From the NCBI RefSeq assembly GCF_950295315.1, contig NC_080168.1, forward strand, positions 74,999,519 through 75,063,518: a DNA stretch of 64,000 nt, read 5' to 3'. Origin of the DNA: Erinaceus europaeus (taxonomy: Eukaryota > Chordata > Mammalia > Eulipotyphla > Erinaceidae). Shown in pieces: positions 44,535-56,645 of the stretch. The position numbers and the translations under genes are program-made. Each line of letters starts with the position of its first letter. Within the stretch, counting starts at the first letter, position 1. Under the pieces are notes generated by a model. That model was not told where the DNA came from. It was given only the letters and a program-made list of their open reading frames with translations, and ran no database searches.

Positions 44535-44655
44535 TGTCCACAGAGGCAGAAAGCCTCCCCTTACTAGTCATGCCCACAGAGGCAGGAAACGCCCTTTCAG
44601 GCATGAAATGCCCCCAGAGGCAATAGATGCCCCCCAGAGGCAAGAAACGCCCCTT
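44535..44655 (+). repeat. Degenerate 19-bp-type tandem array
   Basis: About five units of the type 'cacagaggcaggaaacgcc' in the same place as the nine-unit array of the young element, showing that the array is an ancestral part of the family. Confidence 0.85.
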
Positions 44656-44810
44656 CAAGCTTCCCCTTGGCATCACATTGGTTCTTGCTGCTCTCTTACT
44701 TGTTCCTCCATGTCTTGTGCCAGTTCTTTTGAAAATGCCTGTACAATATAGGTCTCTGTTCACCCCTTACTCCTGATACTATGGCCATTAGTTTAAAAGA
44801 AAGGGGGAAA

Positions 44811-45131
44811 TTTTGGTATGCTTCTAAATTCTGCTTCTAAGACCCCTTCTGTTGCATTGCTTGACGATGTAGTCTATTTACATAATAATTGTTTTCATTG
44901 GTTTGCACGCTATTTTCCTTCTCCCCACCCCCTATCCTATGTACTTCCTCTTCCTGACACTTCCACCTCAAGATATATATATATATGTATATATATATAT
45001 AGGACAGGATTGTGATTAGAGATAGCTAGACCAAACTGCATCCCCCGCTCATCAATAAAGATTGAACTGTGTTCCCAGCTCAGCCATGAGTCCCTGGTCG
45101 TCTGTCTCCCACCCGCGAAGCTAGCTCAGCA
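44811..45131 (+). repeat. LTR (subfamily B), complete, 321 bp
   Basis: Begins 'ttttggtatgcttctaaatt' (second base T where other copies have G) and ends 'gctagctcagca'. The TATA region is expanded to a TA repeat (44,971-45,000). AATAAA lies at 45,054-45,059. U3 matches the solo LTR at 62,445 better than the LTR at 42,963. It has a polypurine tract on its left and a primer-binding site on its right. Confidence 0.92.
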
Positions 45132-45133
45132 AG

Positions 45134-45152
45134 TGGCGCCCTGAACAGGGAC
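45134..45152 (+). other. Primer-binding site, tRNA-Lys(UUU)-like, with an inserted base
   Basis: TGGCGCCCTGAACAGGGAC follows the LTR by two bases. Compared with the tRNA-Lys(UUU) complement it has one extra T. About 40-60 bp of leader-like sequence follow before similarity is lost. Confidence 0.85.
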
Positions 45153-45199
45153 TGGCAATCCAACCCAATTCTGGTCAATTCCTGAGGTTTTCACAGACA

Positions 45200-46400
45200 T
45201 CAGCCTGGATACTCAGCAGGGCTTTAATCACTTTGCCCTTCCCTTTTCATTTCCTTCCTTCCAAAAGATGCCATAAGAAAGCCTCTCCCCCAGGTTAATA
45301 GCTAACCACATAATCTTAGAACTTCCATACCATTCATTCTTCTTATCTACTGCCCTCCTACAAGAACTGAAACCAAGGAGAGGAGAAAACATAAACACTG
45401 GGGCAATGTGCAGGTGTCAATTCAATGAAGAATCCTCCTCCTGTATTTGACTCTCCTGTTCTCCCTCACCCACATTAAGTACTAATGCAAAATTAATTTA
45501 ATTTTTATATTACCATGTAAAATCAATCAGTCTGGAGCCTGCCCCTCCTCCTTTAAAGGTGGCTCATTCTGGTGGATCACATATGATGTCTATTGCCAGT
45601 CAGACATGGGCTTAATGGAGATTGGCCTTCAAGAACAAAAATGAGCCCTGATTCAGAAATCCTCTGCTGGTCCTTGATTGCAAGGATATTTTACTTCTGG
45701 AGACCTATGTTCTCAGAGGTAGAGACCACCACCTATCCACCCATTTGTTATCTTTGAGCCTGATTCTCTCAGTGGCTGAACCCATCTCAGTAGCTAATAT
45801 TTCAGAATGCTTAATTGCTGGCTGAGCTGATGGCTGCAATAAGCTCACCTGCTTGCTAGCTTGCTCTGATCTCTAGTCAGTTGCTTCTCTGCGGCCTGCC
45901 TCATTGGACTGCCTCCTGCCTACACCTTCTAGTCAGTCACTGGAAAACCCAATATTCACTGGCTAAGACAACTTCTGCCCAAGCTTGCCTTGATAGTTTA
46001 ATCTGCTTCAACTGTGATCCACATGAGAAACAAGCTAGATTTTCTGTGTTCCACTATCCTTAACTCTCTCCTCACATAGCATAGATGTTTGCTTCATGAT
46101 CACCATGCCTATCCCCAGGACCATGCACCCTTGACTATGTTTAGTTGAAAGGATTGTTCTTGTCATCCCATGGGTCTGGTAGCTATGGTAATCAAGAGTA
46201 CAGCTATTACCTAGTAACTAGCAGAAGTAGCTCAACAGAAAACTGGAAAATGAAAATTAACTTACAGAATCATCAGCAACATGGTGTTACAAGAAAAAAA
46301 ATCTAGAATATTTATTGAATATCAAGAGTAGTGGCCCATAATGGTCATAAAAATAACTGGAAAATTGTATGAAGATACCTGTTTTTAAAAAATAGTAAAT
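45200..46400. other. Unique DNA, no gene seen
   Basis: C/T-rich stretches and short open frames without recognisable content. It could contain further diverged leader sequence of the LTR element at its left end. Confidence 0.45.
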
Positions 46401-46424
46401 ACTCAGATATATGATTGGATAAAG

Positions 46425-46525
46425 CAAGTTCCTTCAGGATAGAGAATCTCTAGCTTAGACCTACATACTCAGGGTCCAGCACAGTGCTCAGGATTGATAT
46501 TTACTGAACTGAAATGACTTTGTTG
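46425..46525 (+). mobile_element. Possible L2 3' end fragment
   Basis: 'ttccttcaggatagagaatc', 'gtccagcacagtgctcagga' and 'ttgatatttactgaactgaa' follow the order of a mammalian L2 3' end. Diverged; tentative. Confidence 0.5.
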
Positions 46526-46927
46526 GAAAAAAAAAGTATCTCAAAGGCATTCTGGGAGGATATCTTATTTTCCAGGTTAGATGTGTTAACATGGCCAGAG
46601 AAAATTATTAGATTGGTTGAACTCATATATATATAATATGCTGTGTACTATGGTATACTTAAGGCCCTAGAATGAGTATTTCTCCTCCTGGTATGGACCA
46701 AAAAGAGAAAAAGTGGGCACTCTACAGGATATATGGAACTGACATATTCTCCTCATGTTAGGGCTCTTAGGATCCAGTATGACCCAGGATGAAGGAGACC
46801 CTTCTGGAAAGCTACTCATTGATAATCAGGAGCAAGGATCTGGGCTTGACCAAACATTTCTGACATCTGAAACATATGAATCCAAGAGAGTCCTCTATAA
46901 GTCCTCTAGCAGAGTTAACAAAAATGA

Positions 46928-47055
46928 GTGGGGGGAGATAGCATAATGGTTATGCAAACAGACTCTCATGCTTGAGGCTCCAAGGTCCCAGGTTTAATCC
47001 CTCACACCATGAGCCAAATCTGAGCAATGCTCTGGAACAACAACAAAAAATCAAA
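46928..47055 (+). mobile_element. tRNA-derived SINE, family C
   Basis: 'ggggggagatagcataatgg', 'tgcttgaggctccaaggtcc', 'caggtttaatccctcacacc' and 'gagcaatgctctgg' followed by an A/CAA-rich tail; the best preserved family C copy here. Confidence 0.88.
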
Positions 47056-48934
47056 ATAGACTTTATAACAATTTCCATGATGGCTAGTCTGCAATGAGCT
47101 AGAGACCCAATGCTTACAGTGAATGGTGAAAGCTGTAGACATTTAAATTTATTATAGCTGAAGCTCTCAGAAGAGAAGGGGGCACTCTAGTTAGATGACT
47201 CAAGGGGGCATAACTTTCAGAGCATTTTAAAACATGTTAGTGCTTTCACTTGATAGTGAAATGTTAGTACCTCCTTCATTTATATAAAATATGAAACAAA
47301 TATCCTTTCTTAAAATGCACACTACAATCAATGCCTTTAATTGATGATATATATTAGAAATGTTTAGTCCTGGCTAGGATTCCTTCCTGACAATCACTGT
47401 CAGGGATAAATTTCTACAGTGGATATTTCAATTAAAACAGTAATATTTATTGAAAGGTAAACTATAACTGCATAGGCAATTTAAACATTATTGAACAAAA
47501 AGTAATTTACACAGCAGCTGGGGCACTGTATTTTCTCTCTGCTTTGATTTTATCAGCATTTGTCAATTAATCAACATGAACCTTGTAAAACATGTTCTCT
47601 TATTAGTGGAAACAAGCAATTGCTTGCAGACTTTGAAGGGAGGTCATTTAATAATTTGCTAATTGTGCAAGTATAGATGTAAACATATATATGTAAACTC
47701 TCATTACCAATGGGCTATTTTAAGACTGTATTTAATCTTAACATTGCCATCACTACTTCCTTCCTTTCTTTTATGCTAAGTAGTAGAAACAAGGTGGAAA
47801 GCAATTGATCTAGCTTCAAGTTTAGATTTTTATTTTAAGAGTTTTTTTCTGTTGTCATCACTGCCATTTCAGAGTTGCTAGCCTTGAGGCTATAATTATA
47901 GACAAGTCATATATATGTTTTCTTGGCATAAAAGTGAAGAGAATAAAAAAGACAAAGCAAAAGAAACAGGATATGAAACTACCCCAAAGAGCTAAGTAGT
48001 GGCCTTTAAAAATTTTTTTTTTAATGTGCCTAAATTCAGCCTTCACCTGCTATATGAGATGTCTTCTCACACTGTTTGGACTGCTGCTTACTTTCCTGTT
48101 CATTAGGAGAGAAAGAAGCAGAATCAGCCTCTTTGGACACTCACACATGTGGCACCAGGGGCAGGAGTCTCACAGGCAGCATCACCACCACCAATCACTC
48201 TTCAGTCACCTCAAGGATTAGCTTAAGTTTCAGAAGGGTAACATACCTTGGAGAGCAATTTCTACACTGGGGTCTGCACGGCTGAATCGAGAAATCCGCA
48301 CCATCTTTACAGCTTAATTGAAACTTAAGATGAGATAGCTCGGCTTGAAGTGTTTGTAAAAGTAAGAATTTTGCTGGGAGTTTACAATGGCAATGTTAAG
48401 TGGAGATGGGTCTGGCCAGATCTGGTCTAGGCAAATGGCTTTGCTGTACAGTTCCTTTTATAAGAGTCCTAAGGCTCAAGTTGTTCTCTGCCTGCTCAAA
48501 CTGGTTCATCAATCTATTCCATTCCATTCTCTGTTCTAAGTAAGTCATTATTGGGGGCACATTTCCCTAAATAGATGCAAACACTCTACCTGTGTGAGAG
48601 TCCCTTGGGCAAGTTTCTTGGAAAAGGGTCAAGGATCAATCAAACCAAATATCCACAGAGAAATAAGCATGTGGCTGGAGGGGGGAGGAGGCACTGTTCC
48701 AAGTCAATATGTAGCACCACTGGGCAGAAACACTGAGCCTGAGACAGTCAATTACAGGGAGAACATCCTGATTATCTGTAGTCAAAGATTGCTTGTTTGT
48801 TTTTCCTGGCCATGACAAGTCAGTTTATTTCTCCAGTTCCACTGAAGTTGGAATAAATTAAAAAGGTAGTATAGATTATATGATATATTCTGTTACACAA
48901 GTACCACAATAAAATTAGTCAACCCCTTACACAG
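47056..48934. other. Unique DNA, no gene seen
   Basis: AT-rich, with short open frames only. Confidence 0.5.
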
Positions 48935-49050
48935 GGCCAGTAAATAGCTCATTTGGATAGTATGATGCTTTACCATGTACATGTTCCAGGTACAAACCCC
49001 TTCCAGGTTGAAGGAAGTATTGACAGTTTTTTTTTTTTTTTAATGGAAGC
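48935..49050 (+). mobile_element. tRNA-derived SINE, family E, truncated
   Basis: 'cagggccagtaaatagctca', 'tttggatagtatgatgcttt', 'accatgtacatgttccaggt' and 'acaaaccccttccaggttga', ending near a T-rich run (49,028-49,042). Confidence 0.6.
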
Positions 49051-50525
49051 AGCATGGGTCATCCTAAAAGAGTGGGAGATTTCCTTCTCTCTTATTTCCA
49101 ACCAAAAGTGGCTAATGAAATTTTAAATTTGAAATAAAGCTACAGTAAAATAATTTCTACAGAAAGTTACTTATAAAATTGGTTGTGTTTCTTATCATCA
49201 TTTTCTCTAACAAATGTGGAATATTTCTGGAATAGATTCTCCCTACTGTATCCAGAAAAGAGAGAGAAGTCTTTTTCATACTCTTTGACTACAGCTTTAA
49301 TTAATTTCAGTTTCAGTTAGCTCATTCCCATAGATCAAAGTCTATTTCACAACAGAAGAGACAAGAGCTAAATGCAAGTGTGGGGAGGGACACTGTTTGG
49401 GAACATAATAGCTGCTCCCTAGCAGGAGTTATTTCTACCTAAAACATATACACCATATTAAGAAGCCACAGGGAAAAATGAATGGATGTGGATGGCAGGT
49501 TTTCATCTGTTTCTCTGACATCTTAGAATACTGTAAATAAGTTTGTGTGTTTCAATTCAAATGGTTCCATTATCTTGGAGGCCTTAATCATCTGTAATAG
49601 CAGTTTCTGAAGTGTTCAGGATGGTGCTGAAGGAGCAGTGTTGGCATTCAGCACAGTCATACTACATTAAGTAGATGTACAACCTTGTTCATGGTTATCC
49701 TTGATCATCTTTATTTAAAAGTGAGCTGGGATGTATGAGGAGGCTCAGTGTACTCCTAGCATTCAGCCTGTTAGTCACACACCACCAGAAAATCTGGCTG
49801 AACTAGGCAACATCCATTTCTCTACATGGAACTCAAGTAGGCAAGAAGAAGGAACAAAGGTAGCAGGTGTGGACCCCGATGAAGAAGAACACTTAAAGGG
49901 TAGTCTTCCTTAAAAATACACCCCAGATTTTGGTTATATTCAGGTAGAGTGAGGCCAACAGATCAGGAGATAGTTGCAATAGACAAACATTTATTAAGTC
50001 AGCATAGTCAGAAGAGGGCAGGACAGACCAAGGGATACATGGGGAATGCCAGAATCTGAGACAGTGTTTCTTCAGGAAACTTAAAGCTAGACTGGATAGG
50101 AAGGCTTAAGACTGGAAACTCTGTGTAGTTTCAGTGGGTTCTAAGGCACAGGGATGGCTCCCTTGTCCAGTACTAGTCCTAGGGTGATTTCAGGCAGAGG
50201 AAGTATTGGGCACTGCAAGAGATCCAGAAATGGAGACAGTTTGGCAGGGATTCTGGGTAGGTTGACTGGAGCATCAAAGAGAGACTCCAAGTCCAGTGTT
50301 TGCTGTCTCTAGAGGTTAGCTCACCCTGGGAAAAGCTCCTCAGTGTCTACAGGGTTTCTGGATGTCATATTTAAAAACATGACTAGCATAAGCCTATCTG
50401 AAAAAAAATCTGCTGTGCAAAACATTAATTAGAGCCTCTCAAGCATCAGAATCATCTGGGTATTTTACTAAATATAGGTTCTCTCTCATTCTTCAGACAT
50501 TAGACAAGGTAGGGTTTAGCACTCT
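49051..50525. other. Unique DNA, no gene seen
   Basis: No repeat or gene recognised. Confidence 0.5.
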
Positions 50526-50692
50526 ACTCTTTTTAAAATATTTTTATTTATTTATTAATGAGAAAAATAGGAGAAGAAAGAGATAGAACCAGATAACACT
50601 CTGGTACATGTGCTGCTGGGGATTGAACTTGGGACCTCATGCTTCAGAATCCAATGCTTTATCCATTGCACCCACCTCAGATTGTCAGGATC
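50526..50692 (-). mobile_element. tRNA-derived SINE, family D, reverse
   Basis: 'tatttttatttatttattaa' tail side, then 'gatagaaccagataacactc', 'gtacatgtgctgctggggat', 'tgaacttgggacctcatgct' and 'tttatccattgcacccacct' as the reversed tRNA-like head. Related to the copy at 63,262. Confidence 0.85.
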
Positions 50693-50767
50693 ACAATCTG
50701 AGTAGTTGAGGAGAAGAATAACATGAAGAGTTTTCTCCATTTTTTTGGTCAACTTATGCTGGGGAGA

Positions 50768-50998
50768 GGAGAGCTTAATATTTATTGAGCCCAGCTTTTA
50801 ACCAGATACTATTGAGCACTGAACATACAGACATCATCATCTTGTTTTGTTTGGACAATCTCCTTAGCTCACAGTAGATATCACCCCAGCTTTATTGGAG
50901 CAGGAATTGAGACTCAGGATGGTTGAGTAACCTGCCGCCAGGCAAGTTAGTGGGAAGTTAAAAAATGTGTATCTGACTTAAAAGTCCTGTTCTCCTCC
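50768..50998 (-). mobile_element. MIR, reverse orientation, near full length
   Basis: In reverse-MIR order: 'taatatttattgagcccagc', 'accagatactattgagcact', 'tggagcaggaattgagactc', 'aggatggttgagtaacctgc' and 'caggcaagttagtgggaagt'. Old and diverged but with the whole layout preserved. Confidence 0.82.
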
Positions 50999-51388
50999 CT
51001 ACCAGGATGAAATTACAGATAATACTCCTCTGGTAAATAAACAAAAGTATCTACTGATGAAATCTTTGTAATAGATAAAGTCTAGGAGTTTATGGACTTG
51101 AGTTGTGGCCAGCTTCATTATTTCCAGAATTAAAACAAAGTAAAACACAGTGCTCATGATCTCAGGACCAGAAATAAATGTTACTGTCTAAATATTTTAC
51201 TGTATCCAGGTAAGACACTGTATTAAACTAATGTTTACTTGTAAATACACACTGTAAGATTGATACACTAAGTTAGTTCTCTTTCCACATGTCCCTACTT
51301 CTACTCCTTAGAGATAACTACTATTAGGTTTGTTTAGCCTTCCAGAACTGTTTTATTCAAATAGTGAATTTTTTCCCCCACATGAATC

Positions 51389-51413
51389 CTTTTTTTTTTT
51401 TTTTTTTTTTTTT
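51389..51413. repeat. Poly-T run
   Basis: About 25 consecutive T residues. Confidence 0.95.
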
Positions 51414-51429
51414 GTCTTTTCAGTCATTC

Positions 51430-51610
51430 ATTCTAAGGCACTGGAGGAGAAAAAGTAAATAAAACAGACTAAATTCCTCATGCAGCTTATACTCAGAAGG
51501 GGAGCTAGATCATAAATAATTCCAATCTATGTCATATCAGGTAAGGGTAGAGGATTATGGAGAAAGAACTGGGGAGGGAGTGTTAGCAGTTGCTGAGTAA
51601 AGATGTGAAG
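51430..51610. repeat. Possible ancient mammalian repeat (L2/MIR type)
   Basis: 'aaataaaacagactaaattc', 'ctcatgcagcttatactcag' and 'aaggggagctagatcataaa' recall a common old repeat; tentative. Confidence 0.4.
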
Positions 51611-51861
51611 GCCATTTGATCCCATATGTCAGAGTCTGCAGTTCTACCTCATTCTGTCCAATGGCTCCAGAGTTCTTCACTCTTAGCATGTACCATAATG
51701 TGGCTGAGTGCTTTACTGTTTTCACAGATGAAATGTCTTATTTAGATTTATTTTGCTTTAACATGTTAAATGATTATTTAGAGTAGCCATAAAGAGGTGT
51801 GAGGAGTGAAAGAACACCTGATTAATTAGGAAAGGCCTTAAATTAGATGTGAAGGAGTTGA

Positions 51862-52108
51862 GCAGGGGTGTACCAGGTTGAGCACACATGCTATTATGTG
51901 CAAGAACACTGGTTCAAGCCACCTGCAGGAGGAAGCTTTATGGGTGATGAAGCAGCACTAGGGTGTCTCCCTTTTACTCTCCCTCCCTCCCTCTCCCCTC
52001 TCAGTTTATGTCCCTAACCAATAGAAAAGAAGAAAATGGCTGTCTGGAATGGTGGGTTCATTGTGTATGCAACAAGCTTCAGTGATATCCCTGGCAGAAA
52101 TAAAAAAG
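51862..52108 (+). mobile_element. tRNA-derived SINE, family A, long form, diverged
   Basis: 'caggggtgtaccaggttgag', 'ctggttcaagccacctgcag', 'gggtgatgaagcagcactag', CT-rich middle, 'aaatggctgtctggaatggt' and 'gtgatatccctggcag' near the A-rich tail. Confidence 0.8.
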
Positions 52109-52880
52109 TATATATTAGACTCCATCTAGGTGAGTATGTTGCATGACACAGTGTTTATAAAACACCTTCTTCCACTAGTCACCTCCTTCTTTTCCTGCCA
52201 CATCTGAGGCTGTGCAGGGGAATGCCTAGGGGGTATTCATACCTAGAGGTCAAGGTGACTTCCTGACTATAACATAATGCTAGGCTACCTGATACCCCTC
52301 AGAAGAGTCAAATAAACAATTCACTCTCCAGGTGCCACATTGTTCAAACCTCTGCAAAGCAAGCATAAGCAAAAGGAAATTAGGGAACTGTTTATGCTCT
52401 GGGCTCTAAGCAAGTGCATAAGAAGACTTTAAACAAAAACACATCCTTACCTTCCAGTAATATTTACTTATTTGGAGACAGATGTTATGCACGAGGCCAG
52501 ATGACCAAACAGATTTCACTTTGAATGAGAGATTCAATTATTCATTTAATTACTGTCTCAGTTAGTATCTGGATTGTGTCTGTGGTGTAACAAGCACCAG
52601 GGTAGAATACGCTTTCCTCATCACTTTTGAGGCTCTAACAAACAGTGGGAGAAATATGATTCAAGGTAGTGTGTTTAAAGGGCCACAAAATATGATTAAA
52701 AGGAGCAAAGAAGCAAGTAAGTAGGAAGACCTAGAAAGATACCATAAAGTTCCTAATGAAATAATTTCTACTTAGACTTGGATACCCTCCTCACCTACTT
52801 CCTATTACTTCCCTCACTCACTCCAAAGCTAACCTTATCAAAGTAAAGACTGCAAAAGCTGAATAAGGGCAAGAGACTGG
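52109..52880. other. Unique DNA, no gene seen
   Basis: No recognised feature. Confidence 0.45.
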
Positions 52881-52884
52881 CACA

Positions 52885-53985
52885 CTTCAATGATAACTTT
52901 TTAGTCACTATCAGGCCACCCCATCCACTGGGACCCTAGTCAGGGAGTCCTGGGATTCCCACACAGACATGATGAGCCTAGACCTCAAATAGATCTCTCT
53001 TTCCATTATCACTGCTCATCTCCATCAGGAACAACATAATGGAGCCCTTTTGGGGTCCCAGTAGGACCTTGCCCTCAATGTGAATAAACAATGGTAGAGA
53101 ATGTTCCATCCTCCGATGGGGGGGGTTAGATAACATACTCTATCTACCACCTGAGAAAGATGGGTCCTGAAATTGGTGTAACTCGGGATGTTCCCACTCA
53201 TGACCACAGAATGCAAGTTCAGGCCTACAGGGATGTAGAGGTTAATAAGCTCCTATGCTGAATATGGGCCCCAAATCAAATTGATGAGGTTTATTTTACA
53301 GTCAACAATATTTATATACTTTTCCCATGTTTGGGAGCTATTCTCTTCCCTGATCCATCTTTCTGGTCCTTTTCCCAGCCATGACATCATCTCCCCAGAC
53401 AATGACTTGGGTCCACCTGCATATTAGATGTCAAAAAAAAAAAAAAAAAAAGCTAGTATAGTCATGGGCCCTTTGGAATAAAACTAAAGTAGGCCTACTG
53501 GCTATCTACAAAACAAAGACCCCCAAATCTTCATCTGCACTATTCCAGCCTTTAGGTTCATGATAGGTCAACAATTTATTTGGCTTTATATGTTAACTCT
53601 TCTTTTAGCCACCAGGTTCCAGATGCTAACATGATGCCAGTCAGATCTGCTTGGGCAGATGGCTCCACCAGTGTGTCCTGGAGCTCTTCTTCCCCAGAGC
53701 CCCACCACCCTGGGGAAGGAGAGAGACAGGTGGGAGTATGGATCGACCTGCCAACACCTATGTTCAGCGGGGAAGCAATTAAAGAAGACAGACTTTCCAC
53801 CTTCTGCACCTCATAATGACCCTGGGTCCATACTTTATCCCCAGAGGGATAAAGAATAGGAAAGCTATCAGGGGAGGAAATGGGATACGGAGTTCTGCTG
53901 GTGGGAATTGTGTGGAATTGTATGCCTTATGTCCTATGGTTTTTGTCAGTGTTTCCTTTTTATAAATAAAAATTTATATATATAT
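52885..53985 (+). mobile_element. 5'-truncated L1, long 3' UTR form
   Basis: The right part (53,540-53,985) matches the 3' UTR of the full L1 at 20,700-21,125: 'actattccagcctttaggtt', 'ttttagccaccaggttccag', 'agagggataaagaatagg' and 'ctatcaggggagg'. The left part (52,885-53,540) appears continuous with it and is absent from the full L1, so this is probably another subfamily with a longer 3' UTR. An A19 run at 53,433-53,451 interrupts it. Ends in a TA-rich tail. Confidence 0.7.
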
Positions 53986-54000
53986 ATAAAAGGGGGCAAA

Positions 54001-54196
54001 GGGGTCCAGACAGTAGCACACCCAGTAGAGTGCACATATTATCATATGCAAGGACCCTGGTTCAAGTCTCCAGTCCCCAATTGCAGGGACAAAAGCTTCA
54101 AAGCTTCAAGAATGGTAAAATAAGGCTGCAGACATAGCTTTTCTTTCTCTATCCCCCTTCCCTGTCAATTTCTGTTTGCTCTAAAAAAATGGGGAT
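54001..54196 (+). mobile_element. tRNA-derived SINE, family B
   Basis: 'ggggtccagacagtagcaca', 'tatcatatgcaaggaccctg', 'gttcaagtctccagtcccc' and a CT-rich 3' part 'tttctctatcccccttccct'. Confidence 0.85.
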
Positions 54197-54540
54197 AATA
54201 ATATTATCCCAAGTCCCTAACAGATCCCAGAGAGAGGAATATAAATTCAGATAGAAACAAGGAGGAATAGAGCCAGTAAGACATTTGTTCCAGATCACGC
54301 AGGTAAGATTTTTGCCCCAGATCATATGAAATGAAGCAAGTCATCAGGAAAAAGGGCAGATATTGTATCATTGCACTCTCATGTGGAATATGAAGAAACA
54401 AAACAAGAGCACGAAGTCAAATGCAAACAAATGCTTAGACTCTATAGAACAGAGCCACCAAAGGTGAAGCAGGGGGAGGGGAGAGAAAGGAAGGCTCCAA
54501 GTGACTCTAGTAGGGGTTACTGATGCTGCGAGTGTGGTTA

Positions 54541-54554
54541 GAAACACATCATGA
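54541..54554. repeat. SINE target-site duplication, left
   Basis: GAAACACATCATGA, repeated exactly at 54,833-54,846. Confidence 0.93.
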
Positions 54555-54832
54555 GGGAGTCGGGAGGTAGCGCAGCAGGTTAAGCACACGTGGCGCAAAT
54601 CGCAAGGGCCTGCATAAGGATCCCAGTTCAAGGCTCCAGCTTCCCACCTGCAGAGGAGGCGCTTCACAGGTGGTGAAGCAGGTCTGCAGGTGTCTTTCTC
54701 TCCCCCTGTCTGTCTTCCCCTCCTCTCTCCATTTCTGTCCTATCCAACAATGACAACAATAATAACTACAACAATAAGACAACTAGGACAACAAAAGGGA
54801 ATAAATAAATAAATAAATAAATATTAAAAAAA
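54555..54832 (+). mobile_element. tRNA-derived SINE, family A, short form, with TSD
   Basis: Head 'gggagtcgggaggtagcgca', box-B-like 'cccagttcaaggctccagct', 'ggtggtgaagcaggtctgca', 'ctgtcttcccctcctctctc', AAC-rich stretch and an AATA-rich tail. The perfect 14-bp direct repeat on both sides indicates L1-type insertion and a fairly recent date. Confidence 0.97.
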
Positions 54833-54976
54833 GAAACACATCATGAAAAGTGTGAAAGTGCTGATATATTTATAATGCAATGACTTTTTGCCTAGAATGT
54901 GGAATTAAAATACCCTGCTCTATTTTCCTTTGTCTCTTACAACAGTCCACCTTCACATTTAATTTGATAGCTAGTC

Positions 54977-55222
54977 TTTTTTTTCCCCATTTTGTTGCCC
55001 TTGTAGTGGTTATTATTGTTGTGGTTATTACTGTTGTTGGATATGACAAAGAAATTGAGACAGGAGGGGAAGACAGAGAGGGAGAAAGACAGACACCTGT
55101 AGAACTGCTTGTGAAGTGACGCCCCTGCAGGTGGGGAACCAGAGGCTCAAACTGGGATCCTTATTCTGGTCCTGTGCTTCACGCCATGTGTGCTTAACTC
55201 ATTGCACTACAGCCTGGCCCCC
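54977..55222 (-). mobile_element. tRNA-derived SINE, family A, reverse
   Basis: 'cccattttgttgcccttgta', 'gttggatatgacaaagaaat', 'agacacctgtagaactgctt', 'gcccctgcaggtggggaacc' and the head 'gcactacagcctggccccc'. Flanks 'gatagctagtctt' (54,968) and 'gatatctagtctt' (55,224) form an imperfect TSD. Confidence 0.93.
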
Positions 55223-55236
55223 TGATATCTAGTCTT

Positions 55237-56640
55237 CACGCAAAATATTAACTAAATTTCAGTGAATGATTTGGGTATGCATCAACTTAGGAAGTCAGTT
55301 GGCAAAATTAACATTTAGAAGTAGGCACCACTGGTTATTTCACACATTATTAACTTATATTACATTTCAAATAAGCTTACAGCTGGAAAAAAATCTTTTC
55401 TGTAAAGTGATCTCAAACATAATAGACTTAATCAGAGATAAATTAAATTAGTCAGCCATGCATACAAAAACATATTAATTCTGCGTAGTTATTAAATACA
55501 TTTTCTGTTATCAGTGGTGTGAACAACATTATAAGCAAACAAATTCTTCAAGAGTGTAGAAAATAAAGTTTATTTTTGGGATACTCTGTGCCTGATATTT
55601 TCCCACATGCCTTCTTGCAATGTTAAATAATCTTTTCTGCTAATAATGGCTTTAGGTTAAGTCTCTATAAATTAATCAGCTTCACTCCCAGGTAGTTAAG
55701 CAAACGAACAGAAAACAACTGCTGGTGTGGTTTTGGATTTTTCCAAAGGGAACTTTCTTATTTTTCTATGGAAAATTTTAAAATAAGGCATTGGTGAGTC
55801 ATAGCTGAAATAATACTGACTAAAACAGACATTCATGACTATTTGCTATATTACACATTGATGCATCCCATTCTGTTTTTGAGTTGCCTTGTATCCTGAG
55901 ATTTTTTTTTTAAGTTGAACACTATCTTGTAAATAAGATTCTACCATTCTCTTTCCCAAGTGGTAGTTATTAAGCCATAAGTCTAACCTTCACATCCCAC
56001 AACCTATCAAATGGTGTTTTTGTAAAAGAAAATTTAAAAAGATACACGCAAGCTTTTACGTGTGTGTGTGTATGTGTGTGTGTGTGTGTGTGTATCACAC
56101 ATAAAGAGGAACTCATATTATCTTCCTTAAAATAGTTTTGCCATATTGCCTTGCTCTTTTATTAAACAACCATGCATCTCTAATCTGTGTCTAGAAGCAA
56201 TTCATTACCAAGTATAGCCCCCCCACCGCATGTTTGAGAAAAACATTAGATATTCTTTGCACTTTGCACATTTAAAACTCAATGTAAGGTGACAAGAACA
56301 TTAAGCTGCCCAGTGAGCAAAATGTGAAACTAATCACTATCTGTTCTTAGCTATGGGTACAATAATTGGCAAATTAAAGTACCTATGAATAGCTGGGCCA
56401 CCTACATCAAAAGGCATCACCTTGGAATAGCTACTGAAGACAAATGGATGCAGCCAAAACTGCTGATGACTCCTTCAAACACTGGCAGCCTGGCAAGGCA
56501 ACATCACAGCACCTATTGTCATTCACTGTAAAGTGCACACACACACACACACACACACACACAGGGAATTATTATTTAAAGGAATAAAAACCAATCACAC
56601 CTAACATTTGGTATATGCAAACTTTGTAAATCAAAACTAT
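55237..56640. other. Unique DNA, no gene seen
   Basis: AT-rich; contains a (GT)n run at about 56,059-56,093 and a (CA)n run at about 56,536-56,562. Confidence 0.5.
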
Positions 56641-56645
56641 AGCTG

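Larger units (their letters stand above)
43226..44810 (+). mobile_element. LTR-element internal region, middle block of the mosaic
   Basis: Collinear with the young element from about 28,110 to 29,250. Shared markers are 'gctggacacagccatggttt', 'ctagagacatccaggaacag', 'ttatcaattatagtaaactt', 'gattcacagactccaaagct', 'gacagacgtgcagcatttca' and 'ggactgacacttctattgga'. It lacks the captured SINE and the entire 5' leader and ORF. Contains a (TA)n run and a shortened 19-bp-type array, then the polypurine tract at 44,795-44,810. Confidence 0.9.
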
